DNA of 64,000 nucleotides, taken from positions 140,574 to 204,573 of the forward strand of contig MNCI01004078.1 in assembly GCA_015680685.1 (NCBI GenBank). The letters run 5' to 3'. The DNA comes from Gnetum montanum. Lineage: Eukaryota > Streptophyta > Gnetopsida > Gnetales > Gnetaceae. Positions 44,506-55,250 of the stretch are shown one piece after another. A program made the translations under genes and the position numbers. How positions within the stretch are numbered: the stretch's first letter is position 1; each line of letters starts with the position of its first letter. Under the pieces are notes generated by a model that saw only the letters and a program-made list of their open reading frames with translations, was not told where the DNA came from and made no database searches.

Positions 44506-47357
44506 TCACACCGTCCCTAGGGGCGGTGGTTCCGACGGACCTTCTCCAACCTCTGGCCCATGCGTTGGCGGTGGCACGAATGACGGTTGCCCCGCAGCAA
44601 CTGCAACTTCTGGAGGCAGTTGGAAAGCCTCCAAGAGAGCCCTCATCTTTTCTTCTTTGCTTCTGGGATCATTCATTGTCTAGGAAGCTTCTCCAATGTG
44701 TGCTAGAACTGGAACCTCCCAAGGGCACGGCAGTGCCGAGAAGAGTTCTTTCAGGTTGACAAACCAGGCTGCAAACTACTTTCGTTTGATGTCGAACACT
44801 CGAAGTGATTCCTGCAGCTATTGGTAGTCATTCATTCAACAGGTCGGGTTCTCTGCGACTATACGTTATCCTTCAAATCATGTGCGAAGAACCTCGAGTT
44901 CAGCATCTACTATTTTCAGCTTCTGCTTTGTTGCTTTATGTGCCTAGAACTCACCCTCATATAGAGAATACGAGGCGGCCACTTGCTTTTCCAATTCTAA
45001 CCATGGTCTCCCAGCTATGAGCATAGCCAGGTTTGCATATCGAAGGTTGGCAAGCTCCATATATTCTATCATTTTCTCAATTTGCAGCTCTTTAAGGCAG
45101 ATTTCAGCTTGATTGTAGGTATTCAACCCATCAAAGATAGGTTTCCATACCTCGCCTCCTTCTTGGAGCTGCTAGAGCGCTTGGTTCATTTTGGCTTTTG
45201 CGACTTGAATATGCTTTTCATTTACTTCCTTTTGTAATCCCACTTGGTCCTTGTAATGATTTTTGATGTTTTCAAATTTTAGGGCCTCATTCTTCCAAGC
45301 GGCGAGTTCAATTGCAAATTTCGGTCACAATGCCCAAATCTCCTCCATTGACAGATTTCGATTTTCAGTAGCCAACCTTCTTACGTCAGCATTCACCCTG
45401 GCTAGTTCTTCCTGATGTTGGTGGATAAATTTTTTCATGTATTCATTTTCTGCATCAACATTGTGTAGGTGATGAACCTCCGTGGTCAATCGGACGTTCT
45501 CTTGGCGAACCTCCGCCAAGTCCTTGTCTAAATGATACGCTCAAACATCTACCAAGGACTTATCAAAGATCGCTCTTGCACATCCTCAACGATCTGAAGT
45601 TTGAGTTGAAGCTGTTGAAAAGCTTCATCTTTGGTGATTTCATGGTCGAGGATGGTTGGATCGGCAAGTTGGACTCTTAATTGGGCTACTTCTGTTGCCA
45701 AGCGTTGACAAGCAACTTGAGCAGCTTCAAGTTGTCCTTCCAAAATGAGGCTCTTACCCCTTGCTGAGACTAGCTCCGACTTGGTTGCAGTAATATTGTC
45801 CAAAAGGTCGAAAACATCCGAAAGCAGTTGCCCGATTCCCACCAGTCAGTCCAACAACTCCTCATGTTGGCTTACATTGATCTTACTACGCGAAGTTCTG
45901 GCAGATGCCTGTACATCCTGTAGTCCATGAACATCTAGTACAAGTGCTGCCAGTGTGTTAAGAGCTGTAGCAATTGTGTCAACAACCACTTCAGCCATAG
46001 TCTCCTGTCTTTGGTGCTGCATCACCAGGACTATTTCCCCTTGACCATATTCCAAGCATACTGAAAAGGTAGCAGCATTCCTAGAAATTTCGGGAAATAA
46101 CTATTGTGTGGACACTGTTACCTCTCGAACACTAGGATCTGTTTGTGCAAGCACTGGTGTTCGGGCTGTGGAGAACATCGACCCTGCCCTTTCAAGCAAG
46201 CTAACTGATTGAGCCACTTGCTCCAGGTGGCTCATTGCAGGGTCATAGACCGAAGGATTTTTTCCTTCATCGATCCTGCCAAATTGCTCTTGCTGGCTCA
46301 AGAGCGTTTCCCAGATTTCACGAATGTGTTCTGCTATGGTTTGTGAACCCGGCTGTGTTGTTTGTGTAGGTGGTGGAGGTGGTTGCTACTCCTCCTCTGT
46401 CTGTGTGGTGGCAGGAGTTTTATCCTTCATCAGTTCCCACCAAGAGGCAATCAGGACATGCTGGATTACATCATTGGAGTACCGTGCTATCCCTACCTGT
46501 TTGCACAACTTTCGAATTAGGAAGGAAAAGTGGAGAGCTCTTCTTCCACATTCACTCTCAGCGAACCTCTTTTCAATCTCCAAGAACAACAACTGTGGAA
46601 GACTCATTGGGAATTTCCCACTCAAGGCAGCACATGCACAAGTGGAGAAGGCTGTGATTTTGCTGGGTCTTACCATTGGGTTCAAGTGATAAGATGTGAT
46701 CTTTGAGTACACCCTCTCCACCGTGGTTAGAGAGCCGAATTCCTTGCGCTCTACCCAGTAGCACCGTTTGGTCCATTCTGCCTTTACCTCTAGGTCGACT
46801 TGTTTAGGAATCTCCACCACATTTGCTCCGATCTCGAGCAACCCCAGAGCCTACGCTATTGCCTCCGAAGAGTAAGAGACATAAATGTCTTTGATTCTTA
46901 CTCTAGACCCTAGTTGCTAATTCGTCCAGAAGAGGTATGTCTCTCCTAAGTATCATTCACCACTGGTTGTAATGATTGGCGACATCAGAGAATTTTGCAG
47001 TTGGAGCCTCACTTCTTCTGGCGCGTTCTCGAGGAATGGTCCAAAGTTTAGTTCTTGGAGGACCATCTGTTGCATCTCACGAGACATGATAGCATCAAGG
47101 CAGGCTTGGGTCGAGGTGACCTCAAGCTGTGGTGCTATCCCAAGAGTCTCATGCCCTTGCGATTGCTTGCTGGGAATCTCCTCTTCGGGAATCTGATGGA
47201 CAGATTCCACATCAGGTCCTTCGTGGAGCGGGCCAGTTGCATGAGAGCCCTCCCCATGCTCTTGTGGTTGCACACCTCGTCCCCTTCCCGTGCATGGGCG
47301 CTTGTCCCTCAGTTGTGATGGTCCTTCGCCCCTTGGGTGCCTCAGTTTGGGTGCCAT
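44506..47357 (-). pseudogene. Accessory coiled-coil reading frame of element 3
   Basis: A ~950-codon frame of unknown function in the position of an env-like gene. From ATG 47357 it stays in one frame to about 45549, broken by single TAG/TGA codons (near 46950, 46917, 46860, 46384, 46100, 45845). It shifts once near 45525-45545 and continues to a stop at 44506. Residues 1-135 are basic and Pro/Gly/Gln-rich. Residues about 187-290 (AEWTKRCYWVERKEFG, ALSGKFPMSLPQLLFLEIEK, FLIRKLCKQVGI) resemble the domain Pfam calls putative plant transposon protein (PF20167). This is from memory of its pattern and is not verified. Residues about 520-800 are heptad-like coiled coil (SLILEGQLEAAQ, LATEVAQLRVQL, ENVRLTTEVHHLHN). 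No signal peptide or membrane segment is visible, which argues against an envelope protein. Confidence 0.72.
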
Positions 47358-47773
47358 CTGCAATCAAACATAACCACCCATTAGACTATGCATAAGTAGC
47401 TCAAGATGGTCCTTATACACCCTCTCAGTTTGACTAAGTTATGTTGTTGGCACAAGCATTCCTTTAAGTCTCCCATAGTGTCAATTCATGGGTTAGAGCC
47501 AAAAACAACAAAGGATGAGTTGAATTTTAAACGGTTGTTTTCGTAATTAACTAACTGATTAATTAATTAATTAATTACACATAGGCATCACCCCCCCCCC
47601 CCCCCCCCCACCCAACAACACCCCACCCNCCTCCGATTGCTTAAAAGGGCAAGGATCGGTTGATGCAGACGCGTAATAGAACGTAGGTGTGTGGGGAAGA
47701 GTTGGGTAGAAAAAATGGCAAAATCTCCCCCCACTTTGGATTCCAAATGATGAAAATGTAAAGCGCAATGACC
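47358..47773 (-). other. Leader between internal promoter and accessory frame
   Basis: About 415 bases, containing a TTAA repeat (47559-47575) and a poly-C tract with an ambiguous base. On the minus strand TGTTTGATTGCAG lies directly before the ATG and looks like a splice acceptor, so a leader intron is possible. Confidence 0.5.
47589..47630. repeat. Poly-C tract with ambiguous base
   Basis: About 20 C in a row followed by C-rich sequence and n at 47629. Length and sequence are unreliable here, and the glycine-rich antisense ORF across it should be ignored. Confidence 0.9.
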
Positions 47774-47783
47774 CTATATATAG
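47774..47783 (-). promoter_or_regulatory. Internal TATA box of element 3
   Basis: CTATATATAG, about 416 bases upstream of the accessory ATG, with the palindrome cluster directly upstream, as in the LTRs. Confidence 0.6.
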
Positions 47784-47795
47784 GGATTGGGCGCT

Positions 47796-47870
47796 GCATC
47801 GACGGGGCCGCGTATACACGGCTGCGTATACGCAAGGGGCTGCATATATGAGGCCCCGTATACGCAGGGG
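47796..47870. promoter_or_regulatory. Internal palindrome cluster sharing motifs with the LTR U3
   Basis: It contains GGCCGCGTATACACGG (47806-47821), identical to 53783-53798 in the 5' LTR, and a perfect TGCGTATACGCA (47823-47834). GCTGCATATATGAGGCCCCGTATACGC (about 47839-47865; given here as two blocks GCTGCATATATG and GGCCCCGTATACGC) matches the 3' LTR at about 44189-44213 with few changes. Confidence 0.75.
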
Positions 47871-47879
47871 TGTGCACCC

Positions 47880-49700
47880 ATTGACCAACGTTGACCAACC
47901 CAAACAAAGCCCAAAATGATGAATTTGAAACACCAAATTGGGGCAGTTGAAGCACGTGAGAGGCCCGATCATGGCTGAGGACAAGAGGAGGGTAATCGGA
48001 GCTTGAAAAAGAGTCAGAATAAGAGAACGTGACTCAAAAGAAGTCCGCGGGGAAGAAATTGACTGATGGGACCTTGAAAATAATCAACCACGAAATCTAA
48101 AGAATGAGAGACTTAACAAGCGGGACCAAGAATATGCAGGTGGGTCCTCCCCATAGCAGGAAATAGCCTTAGAAACCACTACATATCCTCAACACCAAGG
48201 TCCGTGGGCCCCGAGGTCAAGAAATGGTGTTTGCCAATTAAGATGCCTACCCTAGAGATCTCGCCAGGGCATGAGAAGCCCAAGGAAATCACGATGAACT
48301 CACAAAACATAAAATGGGTAGTGAGGTGAGTACAGAGAGAAATGGGTGCAGAGAGAGATGAGAGAATGGAAATTCCAATTGTCGGTCACATGAAACCCCG
48401 TGTGCAGTTGTGGTTAAGTGACTTAGTAGAACCTTTCCTAAGTTTAGACCCAAAACCATCCGCATACAGTGACATCGCAGTAATAGACGAAGCCCCGGCC
48501 ATCCCCTGAGTAGGCAAAAATGCACCCACAGAGAGCTATCACTCCAACAAACGTGAGAGGAAGAAAGTGAAACGGGACGAAGTTAGAGGGGACGAAGGAA
48601 GTCCCATAACTAGTGCTTTGAATTCCCACATAGTGATGTCATGAGTTTTTTTTTTTCATTTTCGGGGAAACCACACCATGCAAAGACCCATGCGTGTTCA
48701 TATGCATTCGACTAAGGGGTGTGCTTTGAATCCTCATGTTTATTTGTTTTTATTTATTTATTTATTTATTTTGAATTTTTTAAATTTTTTCGATGAGGAC
48801 CACAGCATGCAAGGTAGAACTGCTAAGAAGCTTTCGTGGAGAGAAGAACGTGGAGTGGTAAAAAATCCGTAAGGACACAACAACAACCTAGGGGATAGGG
48901 GAGAGCGAAGAATGTTGCATTCCCCTTAAAGTCACACCCGATTCAAACCATTGGATCATCCCTGAGTCTGGGAACTACACAAGTCACAGATTAATTACAA
49001 TTGTTTTAAGTGAATGGGTTGCATGTTCTTAACAGAAGGAAAACCATGGAGTGGGTGAATGGGTGGATGACGTGGACTCACTGGTGATTTTATGAGTTGA
49101 AAATAAACGTAAAGTCCAAGGCGAACAATGTGAGGGTGGGAACCAAATAACTAGGTGAACTATTACATCGTTCATTGCAACGAAAACCATCCGCGCTAGA
49201 CACTTGATGACAATGGAACGATGCATTAGTAATCACGTGAAAAGAAAACATACACAAAGAAACATAAAATAAGTAAAGAAAGAAAGAAAAAACTTAATAA
49301 GAATTGGCAAACGTATGAATGATGTTGAAAAACAAAAAAGTGTTAAAACAAAAAAATATAAAACAAAAAATTGCAAAATAGTGAGGGGTGTAGTGGAATG
49401 GATTAGCAGGGATGAAGGTATCCCCCACGACTGGGTGGAAAGGAGGAGACACGAAAAATGGAGCAAAGCTGTCCTGGTGATGATGAGGCTGTATCCTTGG
49501 TTAGGTAGAGCCCATGAAAAGGTTTGAGTTCCAAGGGCTTGTGTTTGAAGCTCTGAGGGATGTGCAAATTTCCCCATTCACCATGGCCATCAACAATGGA
49601 TACTTGCTCATGAACCTCTTTCAAATCATCCAGGCTGTCTACATAGGCTCGTACAAGCCCCTCAGGTGGTTTCATGCACAATGTGCTGCTAGCAAGATTA
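47880..49700 (-). other. Spacer between protease and internal promoter of element 3
   Basis: No coding sequence is supported. It has a TTTA repeat (about 48745-48772) and an A-rich AAACAAAAAA stretch (49240-49380) that also occurs in the element 1 spacer (400-480). This is where pol would sit in an autonomous element. Confidence 0.7.
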
Positions 49701-49723
49701 GCTGTCAGCCACTAGGTGCTCTC

Positions 49724-50407
49724 TTATTTTGTGGTTGCTGCATACAAGCACTGTTGAATTGGTGATTCTTCGATACACTGACTGCATGCTTGAATGGATG
49801 TCCGCTTAGCGGACCATAACTGCTGCACACAGTAGCACCCTGAGTCACTGTACGCAATGCATGGAACACACTTCTTCTCGATCTTTCCAAAAGGATTTTC
49901 CTTTGAAATTTCAAGGAAAAGATCTCGAAGTCCTAGTCTTGCATCCACCATGCTCAACCAGGCCCTTCCCATTATGATTGGGAAGTTCCCTTTGCAATTT
50001 TCAACACTAATGACAAGGAAATCAGTAGGATAGGACCACCCACAAACGGTGGTCACCATGTCCTCCACCACTCCCAAGGGAACAATGATAGACTGGTTTG
50101 CCAGTTCGAGCCTAATTTTGCTATTCTTTAATGGGGGCAAGTTCCAGTTTTTGTACATGGCATGTGAGATAAAATTAACTCATGACCCCGAATCCAGAAG
50201 AGCTTTACAGGGCTCATTTCCTGCCACCTGAAGATGGATGAGGGAACTTTCCGAATCAATCAATTTCTGGGGAAGGTGACCTGCCTTTATCCAATCGGTC
50301 ACGGCATGTGTGAGCATGATTGTTTGGACATTGGAGTGTGGTGGGCTGGAAGGTTGCTCGAGTAATGGAACAGTAGAGGAAGTTTGGGGTTCAAAGGCAC
50401 CAGCCAC
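49724..50407 (-). pseudogene. Protease region of element 3
   Basis: Same layout as the element 1 protease: TIMLTHAVTDWIKAGHLPQKL, active-site ALLDSGS, then a TGA directly after the Ser where element 1 has Gly. It continues with VNFIS, IRLELANQS, PTDFLVISV and IIMGRAWLSMVDA. The one stop sits at the active site and separates the track into two frames (50180-50407 and 49724-50158) that are in register with each other. Confidence 0.85.
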
Positions 50408-52779
50408 TGGTGGGTGCGAGGGTGTGCATACATGATTGAGCCAAAAGAAGGGATGTTTCCATGGCTTGGATTCTGGTCCACTCGGCTAAGGAGCCGGTTG
50501 TATGTTGACAGCTCTCGTAGCATTGTGTTGTTGTGGTTGTGGCGGTATCTCTCCCTGCATTGGTGGAGCAGGTGGCAACTGAGTGGGATGTTGTGGAGGA
50601 GTGGCAAGAGAAGGTGATGGAGGATAATAGAGATGTGCGCTTTCCCCCTTGGGTGATGAAGATTGTGATCGGAGATATTCCGGAGGGTGGTAATAATTTT
50701 GAAAGGCTGCATCACTGGAAGAGTCTCGTGGAAAGACCAGTTGTTGAACATAGTACCCATAGGGATCTGGCTGTTTGTAAGGGTATTGTTGCCTTGGAGG
50801 TGGCATCCCCCACGCTTGGGGGTGCTGCCACTATTGGAAGTATTCATAGGGCTGCGGTGGCGTTCTACTTGGATAATATATATGCTACTAGTGGTGGAAC
50901 TGCCTAGGGTTGCCTTGTGGGTAAGGCAACCTTCGGGGCGTTTGCTACCTCGCCAAGTGAGGATTCAATGCGTACATCCCAGACTCTTGGACATGGGACA
51001 ACACCCCTTAGGATGTTTGTATTGGCATATGCCACATTCATCATCCTCCTCCGTGTCAGAGTCTGCAACCTGTGCTGCTACAGCAACTTTTCCCTTACTC
51101 TTATATTGGGCACGTTCAACTTCCTTCTTTCTGCGCCAATCGCGATCATTACCTTGTTCCCTGGACTCTTCTGTAATTTTTAGCACACTTTGGAATTTTT
51201 CGTCCAAAGAGTCCCACATCTTATCAACATTTGCCAATATTTCAAATGCAAAATTTTGTAAAGGCAAAGTCTTTTGATTCACCACTGCTTCCAATGGTGA
51301 TTCCGCCTCTTCATCACAGAACCAAACCTCCCTCTTTCTAATGGAGGGATCTTGGTTAAATTCTTTTGCACTCTCCTTCTTTCTAAGTTCCCCTTCCTCC
51401 TTGGCCACCTATTTAATGAGGCACTATAATTGATGGGCCCTTAGCTCTGACAGTCGTCCCTGGGCGTACATGCCAAAGATCTTTCGCATTTCAAAACGGA
51501 GCCCATCAACGATGTGGCGAAGCTGTGCTAGCTAAGAGTAGCCATGACAAGGGCACCAATGTAGCAATGAATAGTATCTGCTCATGGCTACATCCAAGGG
51601 TTCATGATTGCCTTATTTCCACCCTTGGATCTGACGTCTCAAGTTCGCCACTTTGGAGTACGTTTGATACTTGTCATTGAAAATTTCAAGCATCGTACTC
51701 CATCTTCTGATTGATTCCAGCTCCAAGAACCGGTACCAGTTTTATGCTTCCTTGATGAGTGTGCGAGGGAACAGCTTTAACTTCTGCCAATCATTGTCAA
51801 TGTTCTGCAGGATGTAGGCGTCATGGAACGCCTACAAGTGAGTCTGTGGATCACAGTTGTATCCCCCTTCAAATTTGGGGATGTTGTTCATATCAACGCG
51901 CTTGATCCAACTATCCTTCACGTGCCTACTAGGGATCTGAACTACCTCAACAATCTGGAGCATGCTCCGAGTAGCCAACAACAACTTATCTGAGTCATAG
52001 TCCTGTTGAGGACCATGATGTCTGTGACGATTCTGGCTACCCCTCCTTTCATGCTGGTGAGCATCGCGCGATTGATTGTGTGTTTCCTCACATTGTCCGT
52101 TCCGAACCTTTTTACCACCGTCCTTTCGCTCCTTTCTACCCCGGTTACGATCAAAGCCTGAGTTGGATGAAGGTATAGGGGAGCGAGAGGATGGAGAAGA
52201 AGGAAAGGTATCATCACCGCTCCGGTGTTGATCTCCCCCTCTACCCTAATGACGGCCTTAATCATCCTACCCATCCTTGCTACATGACCCTCCATCCCCT
52301 TGAGGATCTTGATCACTTAGAGGCTTGTTCTAAATGATGGACTGAAGGATCTACTACCCCAGGGCAAGTTTGATCGAATAGGTGTCATGAAAGATGCAAT
52401 CCCCATCGTCCTGCAGCCCTTGTGAGAATAAGGGGTTACTGAATTGTTTCCCCTTCAGGTGTTCATATCTTTCCACTTGCTGTTGGTCTAATGTTCGTTG
52501 AGCCTCAATGGGACAATAGTCCTGGTAGTCATGGTCCTCCATGACATACTCCACTCCACGATCCTAGATGCCTAATCTGCCAAGATTGTGAAATAGCATC
52601 GCAGGAGCCGATCGGTTGGGTGGTAGTACAATGTTGCCCTCCATGTCCCACCATCGTAGATGCTCATCCTAATGTAGGATAAAAGTGAAGTCAGGGACAT
52701 AATCATCGAGATGCTTGTACACCACCCGACATTCTTGTGGCACTGGTGGGTTGGATACCTCTCTCCTGTGAGAAGACAT
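50408..52779 (-). pseudogene. Gag of element 3
   Basis: ATG at 52779 (MSSHRREV), 149 bases inside the primer site. It keeps the family N-terminal block (DDYVPDFTFIL, MEGNIVLPPNRSAP), a basic region (about 52050-52200) and the core (RVDMNNIPKFEGGYN, WQKLKLFPRTLIKEA, ANLRRQIQGWK). The knuckle is CGICQYKHPKGCC, and the Pro/Gln tail ends in MQGEIPPQPQQHNATRAVN. About ten in-frame stops, mostly TAG at Gln or Trp positions, and a few shifts inactivate it. The tail reads in register toward protease, which shows that the ancestor made a continuous Gag-Pro. Confidence 0.85.
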
Positions 52780-52927
52780 ATTGGACATTAGATGGTCCAT
52801 GTAATCGATGTACCTTACTATTTACTTTAATCCACCTAGTGTGCGTAAATGTTTCTATCCTGGGTCTATTCCAACAACTTGAGTGATAATTTTCACTAAG
52901 GTTAGATGACGCATGTAAGACTAACAG

Positions 52928-52945
52928 TCCCCGGCAACGGTGCCA
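52928..52945 (-). promoter_or_regulatory. Primer binding site, tRNA-Asp type (element 3)
   Basis: TGGCACCGTTGCCGGGGA on the minus strand, one change from element 1. Confidence 0.93.
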
Positions 52946-53714
52946 ATGATGAGTGGCTAGGTACCCCTACGTCCAACCATACGAATTACGAGCGCTCACA
53001 CGCAACTCGGTCGAATTTCGTAGACTGTAAACACTTAACATGCACCAGACTCTAACCAGCGAAACCTTGGGTTAGAATGGTCGTTGCCTTCCTAATCTCA
53101 CTTGTGATGTTCTGTTTGCGATGGTTAAGTGAGATTAAGGCTAATGATTTTTATAGCTTTTTACTTATCTTTTGGCGTCTAATTAAAGTATGGAAAGTAA
53201 AGAATGAACTATTTTCTAATCTATAATTATCCTAATTTGTATTCTAACTATTCCTAGCATAAGTATCTGATCCCATTTTCTGGACACGTTCTGAGCATCC
53301 CCTAAGTACTTCTAGGTTACTAGACGTTAAGCATCACTGGGTTTACCAAGTGTTGGGTTTACATTCAAGATGGTCGTACTTATGGCCTTTACAAACTATA
53401 AAGGAGCGATAGCAATTAAAATAACAATAACAAAAATTTAAGTAATTAACAAGCAATTAACAAAGCATAAACATATTAAACTTATGAATGCATAAAATGG
53501 CTAAGTCCAAATGCTACAAGGAATGCTTGAAGAGTTCATCTTTATTGCTGTCATGCCAATGGGCTCAGATACATCAACGTTCGAATAAAGAGCTAATCAC
53601 TTTTCTTACACCTGCTACGAGCACTTGGAAAATATTCTATCTTCTATGGGAACAAACTGCAAAAGTTTTGCTACAACTAACTGAAAGGTACTTAAATGAG
53701 GCGGAAGGCTCTTT

Positions 53715-53723
53715 TATTTATAG
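53715..53723 (-). promoter_or_regulatory. LTR TATA box (element 3)
   Basis: CTATAAATA on the minus strand. Confidence 0.85.
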
Positions 53724-53756
53724 GCCAAAATAGGCTCTGCGTAAACAAGACCACGT

Positions 53757-53816
53757 CGACGCATGGAAGGCTACATCGACGTGGCCGCGTATACACGGCC
53801 TAGTCGATGCATCGAC
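53757..53816. promoter_or_regulatory. U3 palindrome cluster, GTCGATGCATCGAC / CGTATACACG type
   Basis: A perfect 14-mer GTCGATGCATCGAC (53803-53816), ACGTCGACGCAT (53755-53766), CATCGACGTGG and GGCCGCGTATACACGGCC (53783-53800). Confidence 0.72.
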
Positions 53817-53840
53817 TAATGACACTTCATCGACTGTTGT

Positions 53841-54655
53841 GCTACTGAATCAAATGCTAAAGTTGAAAATGAAATGTCTGGGACACTACAAATGTTAAAG
53901 CGGCACATGTATGTCCCCTCAACGAATTGTTTAATATGTTGGGTTGCAATTGACTTTGGCTTTCCAGGTGCAACTCATGAGGGGAACAATTACGAAATAT
54001 ACCCATGTATGCACAAGCAGATTTGGGTTGTACCCAACAATGAAAAACTTGGAGCATTAGCAAAATGATTTCTTCAACTAATAATGACCATTCTCCCGAT
54101 ACAAGATTTTGCTTTTGCTGCTACCATAAAATTAAGAATGTAGGACTCTTCTCCTAACTTATTTTTACCATTTCACCTTCTGCAAAAGTTGGCATGTATC
54201 TTTCTAGCAACCCAGGGTTGCTATACCACTAAATCAAATGCTAAAGTTGAAAATGAACTGTTTGGGATGCTACAAATGTTAAAGTGGCATATGTATGTCC
54301 CCTCAACGAATTGTTTTATATGTTGGGTTGCAGTTGACTTTGGCTTTCCAGGTGCAACTCGTGAGAGGAACAATTACTAAATATACCCATGTATGCACAA
54401 GCAAATTTTGGCTGTACCCAACAATGAAAAACCTGCAGCATTAGCAAAATGATTTCTTCAACTAACAATGACCATTCTCTCGATACAAGATTTTGCTTTC
54501 GTTGCTACCATAAAACTAAGAATGCAGGACGCTTCTCCTAACTTATTTTTACCATTTCACCTTCTACAAAAGTTGGCCTATATCTTTCTGGCAGCCCAAG
54601 GCCGCTAAATCAAATGCTAAAGCTGAAAAAGAAATGTTTGGACACTACAAATGTT
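53841..54655. repeat. ~380-bp tandem array, right part
   Basis: Unit starts (CAAATGCTAAAG) at 53851, 54235 and 54611 give periods of 384 and 376; the last copy stops after about 45 bases. Together with 43030-43343 there were at least three near-complete units before element 3 landed. Confidence 0.87.
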
Positions 54656-54718
54656 GAATTTGTAACTAAAGCTTTGGATATATGGGTTAATCTCTATGTA
54701 AAATATTTTGGTTTGAAG

Positions 54719-55250
54719 AAAGGAATATTCAAGTAACCAGTGACTACAGAATTTCAGGGGCATTGAAGTACCCTAATTTAAAACGGAAAATCTCTACCCT
54801 AATTTTAGACGAAAAATCTCTATGTAAAGAAAGGAATATTCAAGTAACGAGTGACTACGAGATTTCAGGGGCATTGAAGTACCCTAATTTTAGACGGAAA
54901 ATCTCTATATAAAATATTTAGGAGTGATTACGAAATTTCAAGGGCATTGAAATACCTTAATTTTAGACGGAAAATCTCTATGTAAAGAAAGGAATACTGA
55001 GGTAACAAGTGACTACCAAATTTCAAAGGCATTGAATTACCCTAATTTTAGACAGAAAATCTCTATGTAAAATATTTAGGAGTGATTATAAAATTTCAGG
55101 GCATGAAGTATCTTAATTTTAGATGGAAAATCTCTACCCTAATTTTAGATGGAAAATCTCTATGTAAAGAAAGGAATATTCAAGTAATGAGTATGGAATT
55201 TCAAGGGCATTGAAGTATCCTAATTTTAGACGGAAAACGGTTGGAATTTT
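54719..55250. repeat. AT-rich tandem array downstream of the zinc-finger gene
   Basis: Six or seven irregular units built on GGGGCATTGAAGTACCCTAA and TTTTAGACGGAAAATCTCTA, alternately followed by AAAGGAATATTCAAGTAA or AAATATTTAGGAGTGATTA. It looks like an older dimeric unit re-amplified. Confidence 0.85.

Larger units (their letters stand above)
43349..53832 (-). mobile_element. Element 3: family A element with both LTRs, no pol, accessory reading frame
   Basis: 10.5 kb on the minus strand: 5' LTR (52947-53832), tRNA-Asp primer site, gag, protease, 1.8-kb spacer, promoter-like palindrome block, accessory frame, purine tract, 3' LTR (43349-44250). The flanking tandem repeat is interrupted exactly here. 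GTTGT lies directly left (43344-43348) and three bases from the right end (53836-53840), a plausible duplication. I looked through the internal 8.7 kb on both strands and see no RT, RNase H or integrase motif. It must have been mobilised in trans, if it moved by the normal route. Confidence 0.9.
52947..53832 (-). repeat. 5' LTR of element 3 (886 bp)
   Basis: Inner end TGATGAG, outer end CTTCATCG. TATA box at 53715-53723. Close to the 3' LTR over most of its length, with the clearest differences in the palindrome-rich U3 and a short CAATTAACAAG duplication near 53440-53465. Confidence 0.9.

Noticed and set aside
44506-47357. Envelope gene in element 3
   Set aside because: The position fits, but I see no signal peptide, transmembrane helix or cleavage site; the protein is coiled coil.
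47571-47984. 137-residue ORF with a glycine run
   Set aside because: It depends on the poly-C tract and an ambiguous base, and crosses the promoter-like region.
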